From contig JADIMZ010000013.1 of the NCBI GenBank assembly GCA_017694335.1, positions 1-42,132 on the forward strand: a stretch of 42,132 nucleotides of DNA. The letters run 5' to 3'. Shown here piece by piece: positions 7,924 through 15,789 of the stretch. The first letter of the stretch is position 1; each line of letters starts with the position of its first letter. The stretch comes from Candidatus Pullibacteroides excrementavium (GTDB lineage Bacteria > Bacteroidota > Bacteroidia > Bacteroidales > P3). Both the position numbers and the translations under genes were made by a program. The notes under the pieces are model-generated. The model worked only from the letters and a program-made list of their open reading frames with translations. It had not been told where the DNA came from and did not search any database.

Positions 7924-7959
7924 GGTATTTTGGTTTTAAATCGTTAGCTTCTACGAGCG

Positions 7960-8040
7960 CGCAAAGATAGCGAAAGTCGAGCGCAGAAGCAAAGCTTGCT
8001 TTGATTATGCCGAGACCAAGCTATCTTCGGCGACAGCCAA
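7960..8040 (-). repeat. Promoter-bearing palindromic repeat, copy A
   Basis: On the minus strand, from TTGGCTG to TATCTTTGCG, this ~80-bp block matches copy B (34740-34819) with one substitution and one single-base indel. It contains several inverted repeats: CAAAGC-AA-GCTTTG, GATAGC...GCTATC and GCCGA...TCGGC. The block lies entirely between genes. Confidence 0.88.
7962..7993 (-). promoter_or_regulatory. kbl promoter inside repeat copy A
   Basis: The minus strand shows TTTG (7990-7993), exactly 20 bp, then TATCTTTG (7962-7969), a perfect Bacteroidota housekeeping promoter. The kbl ATG is 38 bp further on. The whole promoter lies within the repeated block. Confidence 0.8.
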
Positions 8041-8047
8041 AGATACG

Positions 8048-8093
8048 AAAAAAGCCCCAACCCTGTCTTTCTTTTTTATTACAGGATTGAGGC
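8048..8093 (-). terminator. Rho-independent terminator of the small OMP gene
   Basis: The minus strand reads GCCTCAATCCTGT, a 14-nt loop, ACAGGGTTGGGGC, TTTTTT. The 13-bp stem includes G-U pairs and is followed by a U-run. It lies 67 bp after the OMP stop codon and upstream of the repeat/promoter of kbl. Confidence 0.85.
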
Positions 8094-8159
8094 TCCGGCC
8101 GAAACCGAAACTTTTTCAGGTGTTCCAGTGCCCGGTTTCAAGCAACAGTCTCCTTAGAA

Positions 8160-8750
8160 TTAGAACTTGAAGTTGACACCGAGGTTGACCCAAGCCTGTT
8201 CCCAAGCACCAAGGTCGAATTCCAGGTTGGCGCCAATCGCATCAGTGAAGTTGTAAGAGGTACCCAGAATGAAAGCACCGGAGAAATAACCGCGTGAGCC
8301 GCTACCATGAGCATGAGACGAAGAACCTTCTCCCGACACTTTCGCTGTGCTGCTGGCTATATCGACACCGCCGCCCAATGCAACACCGGCATATACTTCC
8401 CACTGAGGAACCACCACATTCAAACGATAAGTGGTACGCACTTGAAAATCGAGGAAATTTTCACTCCAGCTATACTTTTCTGTAACTCCGCCGTAAGTAT
8501 ACCGATCAGTATTGCCTCTCCACATATAGCCGACCCGGCCTCCAATCGTGAAAGTACCTTTCCATACACGGGCCAACGCATAATCATAGGTCACATTGGC
8601 ACCTACAATATGGGACAGACCCAGTTTCACACCCAGTATCGAAGAACCAGGTGCAACACCATCGTAAACACCGCCAGCCTTAGCCGGTTGAACCATGGCC
8701 ATACAGCCAACTGCAATGGCCGTAACCAATGCGATAATCACTTTTTTCAT
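8160..8750 (-). CDS. Small outer membrane beta-barrel protein
   Basis: A 196-aa protein. I start it at MKKVIIALVTAIAVGCMAMV because this gives a clean signal peptide ending near AKA-GGVYDG; the longer ORF start adds non-signal sequence. The mature part has 6-8 likely beta strands rich in Gly, Tyr, Trp and Asn (SILGVKLGLSHIVGANVTYD, TFTIGGRVGYMWRGNTDRYT) and ends in WVNLGVNFKF, with a C-terminal Phe as in outer-membrane barrels. A Ser/His/Gly-rich loop (EGSSSHAHGSGSRG) may be surface-exposed. Function unknown. It appears to be a single transcription unit ending in the strong terminator at 8048-8093. Confidence 0.8.
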   Translation of the reverse strand: MKKVIIALVTAIAVGCMAMVQPAKAGGVYDGVAPGSSILGVKLGLSHIVGANVTYDYALARVWKGTFTIGGRVGYMWRGNTDRYTYGGVTEKYSWSENFLDFQVRTTYRLNVVVPQWEVYAGVALGGGVDIASSTAKVSGEGSSSHAHGSGSRGYFSGAFILGTSYNFTDAIGANLEFDLGAWEQAWVNLGVNFKF

Positions 8751-8849
8751 GTTGTTGTGTTTTATGGCAATGAGCCAAAACGGACAACCGGCTTCGCCAC
8801 CTGTCCGCCCTGACACACCACCTAATTAATTTCATTTAAACCGCCTCGC

Positions 8850-10241
8850 CTATTCCTTGGCACAAGCTTCTTCCACTTCGGCCACCGTCTTGGGAATCGG
8901 CTGCCCCAGCACCTTGCAGCCCTTCTCGGTAATCAACACATCGTCCTCGATGCGGATACCGCCGAAATCCTTGTAGGCTTCCACCTTGTCGTAATCGATA
9001 TACTGAGTAAACTTATCCTTGCTCCGCCACATGTCGATCAATGCCGGAATGAAATAGATGCCCGGTTCCACCGTCAGCACGAAGCCCGACTGCAACCTAC
9101 GTCCCAGACGCAGATAAGACAGGCCGAATTGGTCGGAACGCTTGATTTCGTCATCATAGCCGAACAGGTTCTCGCCCATGTTTTCCATATCATGGACATC
9201 CAAGCCCATCATGTGACCCAAGCCGTGCGGCATGAACATGGCGTGAGCTCCTTCCATCACCGCCTGCTCGATATCGCCCTTCATTAGGCCGAGATCCTTC
9301 AAGCCCTGCGCAATCACCTTGCAAGCCGCAATATGGTAATCACGGTAAGGCAGACCCGGCTTCAAGGTCTCAATCGTGGTCATGTTGGCCTTCAGGACAA
9401 TCTCGTAAATCTCCTTCTGACGGGCATTGAACTTGCCGCCCACCGGGGTGGAACGGGTAATGTCCGAACAGTAGTTGCTATGGGCTTCAGCCCCCACGTC
9501 GGCCACCATCATGCGGCCTTCCTTGAGCGGATTGCTATGGTCATGGTTATGCAACGTCTGCCCGTTGATCGACACAATCGGAGGGAAGGACATCCCGCCG
9601 TGGTGACGCAAGGCAATGCCTTCCATCGCACCGGCAACCTGGTATTCGTAAGCCCCCGGTTTGCACATCTTCATCGCGGTAGTATGCATCTTGTAGGCAA
9701 TATCCATCGCGATTTCGATTTCGGCCAGTTCTTCCTTGCCCTTGATGGAACGCTGGTCGGAAATAGCCTTGATCAGTTCCACCGACTGGCTGTCTTTCAG
9801 CTTGGCTACCGGTATCGAAAGCCATTCGCTCATCTTCTGGGCAATCTGCATATTGTACGGCGCCACGAAATGCACCCGCCGACGGCTCAAAGCCGCCTTA
9901 TGCAACAGATTGCGCAATTCCTCTACCGGAGCGGTATCCGCGATGCCCACTTCGGCCGCCATGTCGGCCACCGAAGGCAGATGCCCCATCCAGATGATGT
10001 CGTCCATCGTCAGGTCGTCGGCATAGAGATAATCCTTGTCAGCATCCAAATCGATTACCCCGTACATGTCCGGCTTCTGCAAACCGAAGAAATACAGGAA
10101 ATTGCTATCCTGCCTGAACGGATAAGTATTGCCAGCGTAATTGCAAGGCACTTCGGGATTGCCCGGAAAGAAAACCAGCCCGCCCTTCAAGCTCTGCCTC
10201 AACTTGGCACGACGAGCGGCATAAATCTTTTTATCAAACAT
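8850..10241 (-). CDS. pepP: Aminopeptidase P family protein (Xaa-Pro aminopeptidase)
   Basis: A 463-aa M24B metallopeptidase that removes N-terminal residues preceding proline; cytoplasmic. The N-terminal AMP_N domain (~1-140) contains FFPGNPEVPCNYAGNTYPFR and FLYFFGLQKPDM. The pita-bread catalytic domain carries the dimetal ligands: Asp in MMVADVGAEAHSNYCSDITR (two Asp), His in HGLGHMMGLDVHD, Glu in LTVEPGIYF, and Glu in GGIRIEDDVLI. Length matches bacterial PepP. A perfect -7 box (10349-10356) lies upstream, just beyond the feoB stop. The spacer to the nearest TTTG is long, so promoter strength is uncertain. Confidence 0.92.
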   Translation of the reverse strand: MFDKKIYAARRAKLRQSLKGGLVFFPGNPEVPCNYAGNTYPFRQDSNFLYFFGLQKPDMYGVIDLDADKDYLYADDLTMDDIIWMGHLPSVADMAAEVGIADTAPVEELRNLLHKAALSRRRVHFVAPYNMQIAQKMSEWLSIPVAKLKDSQSVELIKAISDQRSIKGKEELAEIEIAMDIAYKMHTTAMKMCKPGAYEYQVAGAMEGIALRHHGGMSFPPIVSINGQTLHNHDHSNPLKEGRMMVADVGAEAHSNYCSDITRSTPVGGKFNARQKEIYEIVLKANMTTIETLKPGLPYRDYHIAACKVIAQGLKDLGLMKGDIEQAVMEGAHAMFMPHGLGHMMGLDVHDMENMGENLFGYDDEIKRSDQFGLSYLRLGRRLQSGFVLTVEPGIYFIPALIDMWRSKDKFTQYIDYDKVEAYKDFGGIRIEDDVLITEKGCKVLGQPIPKTVAEVEEACAKE

Positions 10242-10348
10242 AATCTGCTATTAATAGGATTGCAAAAACAAGCTCTTACCCTCGCAAACATCTTAATCGC
10301 AAGATAATGCAAGGGCACGAAACCTGTTTTCACTGAACTTGTCTGGCA

Positions 10349-10356
10349 CAAAGATA
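10349..10356 (-). promoter_or_regulatory. Putative -7 box for pepP
   Basis: The minus strand reads TATCTTTG, a perfect TAnnTTTG, ~108 bp upstream of the pepP ATG. The nearest TTTG lies ~24 bp further upstream, longer than the usual spacer. Confidence 0.5.
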
Positions 10357-10396
10357 CGAAATTTTCCTGCCGGTTCATATCAAAAACCGACGAAAC

Positions 10397-12841
10397 CTAT
10401 CCGAGCCCGCCAATAAGGCTGCCTGCCTGATACACGATAAACGACACAATCCAAGCCACTGCCGTAGTATAGAAAGCCATGAAAATAGCCCATTTCCAGC
10501 TACCGCTCTCCCGCGCCACGGTAGAAAAGACCCCGATACAAGGGAAATAGAGCAGAACGAACATCAAAAAGGACAGAGCGGTTACCGCAGTAAACGAGCT
10601 TGCCGGATCCATGATCATGCTCATGGTGCTAACTACCACTTCCTTAGCCGAAATACCCGCCAACAGGCAGACTCCCATCTCCCAGTTCATGCCCAACGGC
10701 CGTATCACCGGTTCGATAAAACGCCCGATCCGGCTCAGATAGGATTGTTCCAGATGCTCTTTATCCAGTTGCGCCTGCATTTCAGCGGTCACTTCCACGC
10801 CCGCCGGAGCTTCAGGCCCTACCGGGAAATAACCCAACGCCCAAACTATAATCGAAGCAAGCAAGATGATACCCCCGATTTTCTTCAAATACTGCTTGCC
10901 TCGAACCCAAAGGCTGCGCCCCACCGAACGCCAGGTCGGCCAGCGGTAAGGCGGCATTTCCATCACAAAAGGGCTGTCGAAAGCTTTCAGAATCGTATGC
11001 CGGAACAACAAGGCCGACAAAATCGACACCAGAATCCCGAACAGGTAAAGCAAGAATATCACCGTACCGGCATGTTTCGGGAAAAACAGGCCCACCAACA
11101 GCACATAAACCGGAAGACGAGCGCTGCAAGACATAAAGGGGATAATCAGCATCGTAATCAACCGGTCCTTCCGGCTCTCAATCGTCCGGGTAGCCATGAT
11201 GGCCGGCACATTGCAGCCGAAACCGATAATCATCGGGATGAACGACTTGCCGTGCAAGCCTATCGTATGCATCAATTTGTCCATGATGAATGCCACCCTC
11301 GCCATATAGCCGGTGGATTCCATAATAGAAACGAAGAAAAACAGAATCAATATATTAGGAAGAAACACAAGCACACCGCCAGCTCCCTGTACGACCCCGT
11401 CCACTAAAACCGCCCGGAAGATATTGTCGGGCAGAACGCTATTGAGCCAACCTGCCAGCCAAGCCACTCCGGCATCGATCCAGTCCATCGGATACTGCCC
11501 TACGGTAAATGTGGCCTGGAACATGATCCATAAGAAAGCCAAAAAGATAGGGAAACCCCAAATCCGATGGGTCAGAATCCTGTCCAGCCGTTCCGTCATC
11601 CGTCGGCGGGAAGAGGCCACAACCGCGCCTCCCTCTTCTTTGAGGCCGGAATCCGCATCATGAGCCTCTTTCCTGACCGAATCCGCCCTAGATGCAGGCT
11701 TGTAGGCTTCGCGCAAAGCTCCCCGCACAAAAGCGTAACGGTAATCGGCGAACACTTGGTCCACGTCCTCTCCAAAAAGTTTCTGCAAGCGCACACCTTC
11801 GGTTCCAGCCATGGATTTCAAATCTTCCAGATTTTCCAGGATATGGGCCTTTTCAATCCATTCGGTGTCGCCTTCCAGCAACTTGATGGCCAAATAACGG
11901 GAAGAATAAATCTGATCGTACCAAGGGTCTTTCCATATCTCCTCTTGCAGCAACCTCAAACTGTTCTCCACTTCCTCAGCATATGGAATATGCACATGGC
12001 GGACCGTCGTGTCCCGATCCTCATTGACTTCGATAATTTTATCGAGCAAGGCATCAACCCCCTTCTTGGTCCGCCCCACCGTCGGCACAATGGGCATCCC
12101 TATCAGCACGCCAAGACGAGCCATATCCAAAACCGCTCCGGAAGCCTGCAACTCATCGTACATGTTCAGCGCCATGACACCTCGGTAGTCCATGTCAATC
12201 AACTGCGTGGTCATATACAGGTTCCGTTCCAAATTGGAAGCATCCACCACATTGACCAAGACATCGGGCTTGTGTTCCAGCAGGTAGGCCATCACCAATT
12301 TTTCTTCCGGAGAATAGGGCGACAAGGAATAAGTGCCCGGCAGGTCGGTCAGACGAATCTGATGGCCTTTGTATGCGAACTCTACCGTCTTGGTATCGAC
12401 AGTGACCCCGCTATAATTGCCCACATGCTCGAAAGCCCCCGAAAGCGCGTTATACAACGAAGTCTTTCCGGTATTGGGGTTGCCCACCATGCAGACTTCG
12501 ATAACCGAATGGCTGTCAATCGCTTTTTCCAAAGGTTCCGCCTGCGGGTCCTGACGCGGATCAAGGCAAGCCACCTGCCCGGTCTTCAACTCGGTATACT
12601 TCAAAGCCTCTTCGGGTGTACACACCAAAACCTCCACTTGCCCGGCTTCAGCCCGACGCAAGGATATCTCGCTATCCAAAACTCGGAATTCCACGGGGTC
12701 TTTCAAAGGGGCCGACCTCAGTACGGTGACCATTTGCCCGCGGACAAACCCCATCTCGATAATTCTATGACGGAATGCCCCGCGTCCTTTCACCTTCAGA
12801 ATCATGGCCTGCTGGCCTTCTTTCAAATCGTTCAACGTCAT
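10397..12841 (-). CDS. feoB: Fused FeoA-FeoB ferrous iron transporter
   Basis: An 814-aa inner-membrane Fe(II) transporter. I use the ATG at 12841 (MTLNDLKEGQ); the longer ORF call uses a TTG two codons upstream. Residues ~1-75 are a FeoA SH3-like domain, then a G domain with P-loop GNPNTGKTSL, G3 DLPGTYSL and G4-like NMYDE. The transmembrane half starts near ILTHRIWGFPIFLAFLWIMF, with Gate motifs around IPMIIGFGCNVPAIMATRTI and MSCSARLPVYVLLVGLFF. FeoA-FeoB fusion is common in Bacteroidota. A ~35-residue charged insertion (ASRADSVRKEAHDADSGLKE and onward) lies between the GTPase and the first membrane segment. Upstream is a palindromic operator candidate. Confidence 0.95.
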   Translation of the reverse strand: MTLNDLKEGQQAMILKVKGRGAFRHRIIEMGFVRGQMVTVLRSAPLKDPVEFRVLDSEISLRRAEAGQVEVLVCTPEEALKYTELKTGQVACLDPRQDPQAEPLEKAIDSHSVIEVCMVGNPNTGKTSLYNALSGAFEHVGNYSGVTVDTKTVEFAYKGHQIRLTDLPGTYSLSPYSPEEKLVMAYLLEHKPDVLVNVVDASNLERNLYMTTQLIDMDYRGVMALNMYDELQASGAVLDMARLGVLIGMPIVPTVGRTKKGVDALLDKIIEVNEDRDTTVRHVHIPYAEEVENSLRLLQEEIWKDPWYDQIYSSRYLAIKLLEGDTEWIEKAHILENLEDLKSMAGTEGVRLQKLFGEDVDQVFADYRYAFVRGALREAYKPASRADSVRKEAHDADSGLKEEGGAVVASSRRRMTERLDRILTHRIWGFPIFLAFLWIMFQATFTVGQYPMDWIDAGVAWLAGWLNSVLPDNIFRAVLVDGVVQGAGGVLVFLPNILILFFFVSIMESTGYMARVAFIMDKLMHTIGLHGKSFIPMIIGFGCNVPAIMATRTIESRKDRLITMLIIPFMSCSARLPVYVLLVGLFFPKHAGTVIFLLYLFGILVSILSALLFRHTILKAFDSPFVMEMPPYRWPTWRSVGRSLWVRGKQYLKKIGGIILLASIIVWALGYFPVGPEAPAGVEVTAEMQAQLDKEHLEQSYLSRIGRFIEPVIRPLGMNWEMGVCLLAGISAKEVVVSTMSMIMDPASSFTAVTALSFLMFVLLYFPCIGVFSTVARESGSWKWAIFMAFYTTAVAWIVSFIVYQAGSLIGGLG

Positions 12842-12885
12842 AATCAATCCTTTCTCAATAAATCTTCCTCTCCGGAAAATCCGGG

Positions 12886-12916
12886 CGAAAATAAATCATC
12901 CGCCACTGGAATGCAA
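12886..12916 (-). promoter_or_regulatory. Putative feoAB promoter
   Basis: The minus strand shows TTG (12914-12916), a 20-bp spacer, then TATTTTCG (12886-12893), a 7/8 match to TAnnTTTG. The ATG is 45 bp downstream of the -7 box. The -33 element overlaps the palindrome at 12915-12934. Confidence 0.55.
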
Positions 12917-12934
12917 TACCTACATCTAGGTATT
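12915..12934. promoter_or_regulatory. Candidate metalloregulator operator (perfect 8-bp inverted repeat)
   Basis: AATACCTA-CATC-TAGGTATT is a perfect 8-bp inverted repeat with a 4-bp spacer. It overlaps the -33 element of the putative feoAB promoter. The position fits an iron-dependent repressor of the DtxR/MntR or Fur type; which one is unknown. It could instead form a small RNA hairpin in readthrough transcripts. Confidence 0.55.
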
Positions 12935-12954
12935 TTAAGTCCGGAACGGACCGA

Positions 12955-12988
12955 CAAAAAAACGCCGCAAACCGAAGCTTGCAGCGTT
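12955..12988 (-). terminator. Rho-independent terminator of the DUF4270 operon
   Basis: The minus strand reads AACGCTGCAA, loop GCTTCGGT, TTGCGGCGTT, TTTTT. The stem is 10 bp (one G-U) with a U-run. It lies 36 bp after the DUF4270 stop. Confidence 0.9.
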
Positions 12989-13023
12989 TCCCTTTTCCGT
13001 CCATGGAACTCCCGCACATCCCA

Positions 13024-14439
13024 TCAATTCACGGAATCATTGATAACGGTATAAATCACCTCCAGCCGCATATAATTCTTTTCTGCCCGAGGCCCATAGA
13101 GGACCACGCGCGTCGGCTCTTCGTAACGATCCTCCGAGATGGGCGCAACATCCACATAACCAAGAAAATTAGTCCGGTTTGCCGTATCAAGGGTAGTCAG
13201 ATAGACCAGCTTCTGGTAATAACGGGTCACATTGAGACGATATTCCCCGGCATCCTCATCGTAATAGCCTCCCGGATTAGACGCATCGGGCAAATCGGAT
13301 TCCATCGCCTTGCCATAATAGAGGAATCCCTGCAACTGCGCCGGATATCCTATATCGGATTCTTTCCCTTTGTCCACATTCTTCAACACGAGCACCGCTT
13401 GGTTAATCACTACCTTGTCCCCGTCTATTTCGGTGGGGAAATCGGGAATCCGGAACCGCACCCGGCTTCCCCCGGATCCTTCTATATACAGGCGCTGGCC
13501 TCCATCGGCCGTATCCCCCGGATTCTCCATCTGGTTCTTATACAATGGATCCATAGAACGGGACCGGTCCCTTATCACCTGAGTGAACCGCATGGGGCCT
13601 AATATGAAATCCTGATAGGAGGTGCCATTTTCATCCCCGTCGAAGTATACCGTAATCATGGCTCCTTCGGCATAGAGGTTCGACACCAGGAAAGCGATGC
13701 TCTCGTTCTCGCTATTGCAAGGATCCACTTTTAAATACAAGCCTTTGAAATACTTGGGCAAAGAGGAAATATCTTCTTGCTCCGTAGCACTCATCGACTG
13801 GACGCAATTCAGCAACTTGGTTCCAAAACTATTATCCAAACGAACCCTCAAATCCGGAATTACCGTGGTCGCTACCCCGTCAACCGTATCGGTCACCGTA
13901 TCGTAAGGCTTCGGATAAACCGTAATGGGGCCGCTAAGTGCCACCGGATTATACTTTACTTGATAATTGGACGAATACGCGCTATCCGCGCCAACCCCGT
14001 CCACCAAATCCTCTGTCACTTCGTACAGAGAAAAAGTCATCGAACGGCCGTCCATCCGCTTATGCTTGGGATAAAAACCCGGATAAGGCAAGTTCAGAAC
14101 CACCGAATCCACCCTGAAATCCGGCCCGAGGTCTCCTGCATGGTACGCCGTGTCCGTAGTACGCTGGGTCAGCAGCTGGACCACCAGATTATAAGTGGCC
14201 CCGCCAAAAACCGGACTGTATGTGGCCCCCAGCAGGACATCGCTTCCGTTCTGCAGTATCAAAGAGTCGTCGGAAACACTGAACGCTTCTATGCGAAAAG
14301 CAGTATCATACTTAGCCTCCAGAAGGCTGTCATCATGCATCCCGTTTCCCAAGATGGAATCCGGGTCTGTCTTGCACGCTATCGACATAACCAGAATTGC
14401 CGAGAGAATAGCCCACAAGCCTTTTTTGGAAAAATTCAT
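13024..14439 (-). CDS. DUF4270 family lipoprotein
   Basis: A 471-aa lipoprotein: MNFSKKGLWAILSAILVMSIAC ends in a lipobox Cys, followed by KTDPDSILGNG. The start of the mature chain and the repeated beta-rich segments (AFRIEAFSVSDDSLILQNG, VVINQAVLVLKNVDKG, LYGPRAEKNYMRLEVIYTV) match the Bacteroidota DUF4270 family, which is of unknown function and is predicted to sit in the envelope. It begins 8 bp after the stop of the GT5-domain gene, so the two form an operon. This pairing is one I recall as recurrent in Bacteroidales. A strong terminator follows. Confidence 0.88.
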   Translation of the reverse strand: MNFSKKGLWAILSAILVMSIACKTDPDSILGNGMHDDSLLEAKYDTAFRIEAFSVSDDSLILQNGSDVLLGATYSPVFGGATYNLVVQLLTQRTTDTAYHAGDLGPDFRVDSVVLNLPYPGFYPKHKRMDGRSMTFSLYEVTEDLVDGVGADSAYSSNYQVKYNPVALSGPITVYPKPYDTVTDTVDGVATTVIPDLRVRLDNSFGTKLLNCVQSMSATEQEDISSLPKYFKGLYLKVDPCNSENESIAFLVSNLYAEGAMITVYFDGDENGTSYQDFILGPMRFTQVIRDRSRSMDPLYKNQMENPGDTADGGQRLYIEGSGGSRVRFRIPDFPTEIDGDKVVINQAVLVLKNVDKGKESDIGYPAQLQGFLYYGKAMESDLPDASNPGGYYDEDAGEYRLNVTRYYQKLVYLTTLDTANRTNFLGYVDVAPISEDRYEEPTRVVLYGPRAEKNYMRLEVIYTVINDSVN

Positions 14440-14447
14440 GGATCAAA

Positions 14448-15269
14448 CTATTTCTTTTTCTTCAGAAACTTTGCGTAAAAAGCGTTGACACTTTCCACAT
14501 AGCCTTCATCGCCGGGATATTCCAGAACCGGTTTTTTCGTGCTTCCGACCAATTCCCCCAGCCAGGAATCGGAGCCCGCCCCGGCATCCCCGTAAATAAG
14601 CCCGTCGGAAAAATCTATCGCCATGCGTGTCAAATCCCGAAAGGAAAAATGCCCGTACGGATTGATATCCCGGTTGGAGACATTATCGAACGCCAGTTTT
14701 TTAGGAAATTCGGGAGGGAACTCCCCTTCGAAGCCTTCCGGATACAGGGTCGTAATAATCTTCGTATGGGAAAACAGCGGGCTGTCCTTATATATCCTTT
14801 TCACATACAACGGCAGCAACGAAGAGAACCAGCCGCTGCAATGGATTATATCCGGAGCCCAGGCCAGTTTCTTGACGGTTTCCAGCACGCCTCGGGCAAA
14901 GAATATGCATTTCTCGTCATTATCGGGATAAAAAACACCCTCCTTATCGTAGAACATATTCTTTTTATAAAAGAATTCCTCATTATCAATAAAGTAAATC
15001 TGCATCCTCGCGGACTGGATCGATGCCACCTTAATAATCAAAGGATGATCGGTATCATTGATAATCAAGTTAATGCCAGAAAGTCGAATCACTTCATGCA
15101 ACTGGTTCCGCCGCTCGTTGATGACGCCGTATCGAGGCATGAAGGTACGGATCTCATTCCCCTGCTCTTGAATCCCTTGCGGAAGGAAACGTCCCACTTT
15201 CGACATCGGGGTCTCTTCCGTATAAGGGAAAATCTCCTGGTTGACAAATAATATCTTCGGCTTATCCAT
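14448..15269 (-). CDS. GT5 starch/glycogen synthase catalytic-domain protein (N-terminal half only)
   Basis: A 273-aa protein starting at MDKPKILFVNQEIFPYTEET; upstream in-frame Mets belong to the leader. It matches only the N-terminal Rossmann domain of GT5 glycogen/starch synthases: VGRFLPQGIQEQGNEIRTFM, RYGVINERRNQLHEVIRLSG, DNEEFFYKKNMFYD, PDIIHCSGWFSSLLPLYVKR. The C-terminal GT-B half, which carries key nucleotide-binding residues, is absent and the protein ends at FLKKKK. The short form is normal in Bacteroidota and is annotated there as 'glycogen/starch synthase', but its activity is unproven. It is cotranscribed with the DUF4270 lipoprotein and has a good promoter at 15406-15437, divergent from recJ. 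Confidence 0.87.
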   Translation of the reverse strand: MDKPKILFVNQEIFPYTEETPMSKVGRFLPQGIQEQGNEIRTFMPRYGVINERRNQLHEVIRLSGINLIINDTDHPLIIKVASIQSARMQIYFIDNEEFFYKKNMFYDKEGVFYPDNDEKCIFFARGVLETVKKLAWAPDIIHCSGWFSSLLPLYVKRIYKDSPLFSHTKIITTLYPEGFEGEFPPEFPKKLAFDNVSNRDINPYGHFSFRDLTRMAIDFSDGLIYGDAGAGSDSWLGELVGSTKKPVLEYPGDEGYVESVNAFYAKFLKKKK

Positions 15270-15405
15270 TACAATTAGGTTTTTCTGCCTTCGGGAAACA
15301 CAACTTGAGCCTAATGCACGCATTATGCCAAGAAACCATTTCAAGGACAGACTCTTGCATGACTCATGCCCGGGAAAAACGAACATGACACAACACAAGG
15401 TTTTG

Positions 15406-15437
15406 CAAAGTTACAAAAAAATCGCCACTCCATCAAG
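15406..15437 (-). promoter_or_regulatory. Promoter of the GT5/DUF4270 operon
   Basis: The minus strand shows CTTG (15434-15437), a 20-bp spacer, then TAACTTTG (15406-15413), a perfect -7 element. It predicts a ~130-nt leader. Confidence 0.7.
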
Positions 15438-15521
15438 ACTCCCTTCCAAAGCCATAGCATGTCAATTTTTTGACTATCAATTTATTTTTTGCAATTCACT
15501 CAAAAGTATTCATAGGAATAC

Positions 15522-15552
15522 ATTGTCTTCCTGCGAAAAAATTGTATTTTTG
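15522..15552 (+). promoter_or_regulatory. Promoter upstream of recJ
   Basis: ATTG (15522-15525), a 19-bp spacer, then TATTTTTG (15545-15552) give a near-perfect Bacteroidota promoter. It is divergent from the GT5 promoter and ~238 bp upstream of the recJ ATG, leaving a long structured leader. Confidence 0.7.
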
Positions 15553-15561
15553 TTGTTTTGC

Positions 15562-15780
15562 ATGGAGGTTGGAAACGCTTCCATCGGCCCTGCGGTGGGC
15601 TGTATCCGCGTTTTACGCCTCGAAGTCCTCTTCCCCAATGGGAAAATCGCCCGATGGAGGGAAGAGGCAGAATGGAATTCCTTCCAAGAATCCCGTTTCC
15701 TTGTCAGGAAAGGTTTGTTATCGGGAAAGCAGCACAAAACAGGAAACGTTTTAGGAATCCATCCTCCCCGCTTTGTTTAA
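15562..15780 (+). CDS. Possible 72-aa leader ORF or structured leader upstream of recJ
   Basis: An ATG 9 bp after the -7 box opens a 72-codon ORF (starting MEVGNASIGPAVGCIRVLRL) that ends with TAA 9 bp before recJ. Third codon positions look G/C-rich, as in real genes here, but I recognise no family and there is no room for a normal leader. The same DNA is rich in potential RNA stems: TGGAA/TTCCA, GCCC/GGGC, CCTCTTCCC/GGGAAGAGG, and CGTTTCCT, which can pair either with the nearby AGGAAA or with the distal AGGAAACG. It may be a small protein, a regulatory leader, or a small RNA. Confidence 0.3.
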   Translation: MEVGNASIGPAVGCIRVLRLEVLFPNGKIARWREEAEWNSFQESRFLVRKGLLSGKQHKTGNVLGIHPPRFV

Positions 15781-15789
15781 TATACTAAG

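Noticed and set aside
6709-7947. 412-aa plus-strand ORF covering kbl
   Set aside because: It is the exact antisense of a clear kbl gene, His/Gln/Val-rich as typical for shadow frames of GC-biased genes, and has no recognisable motif.
11567-13054. 495-aa plus-strand ORF opposite feoB
   Set aside because: Antisense shadow of feoAB running across its promoter; no domain, unusual composition.
15558-15760. 6S RNA (ssrS) upstream of recJ
   Set aside because: The stems are many and short; I could not build the long rod with a central bubble and closing stem that defines 6S RNA. It is kept only as an unassigned leader.
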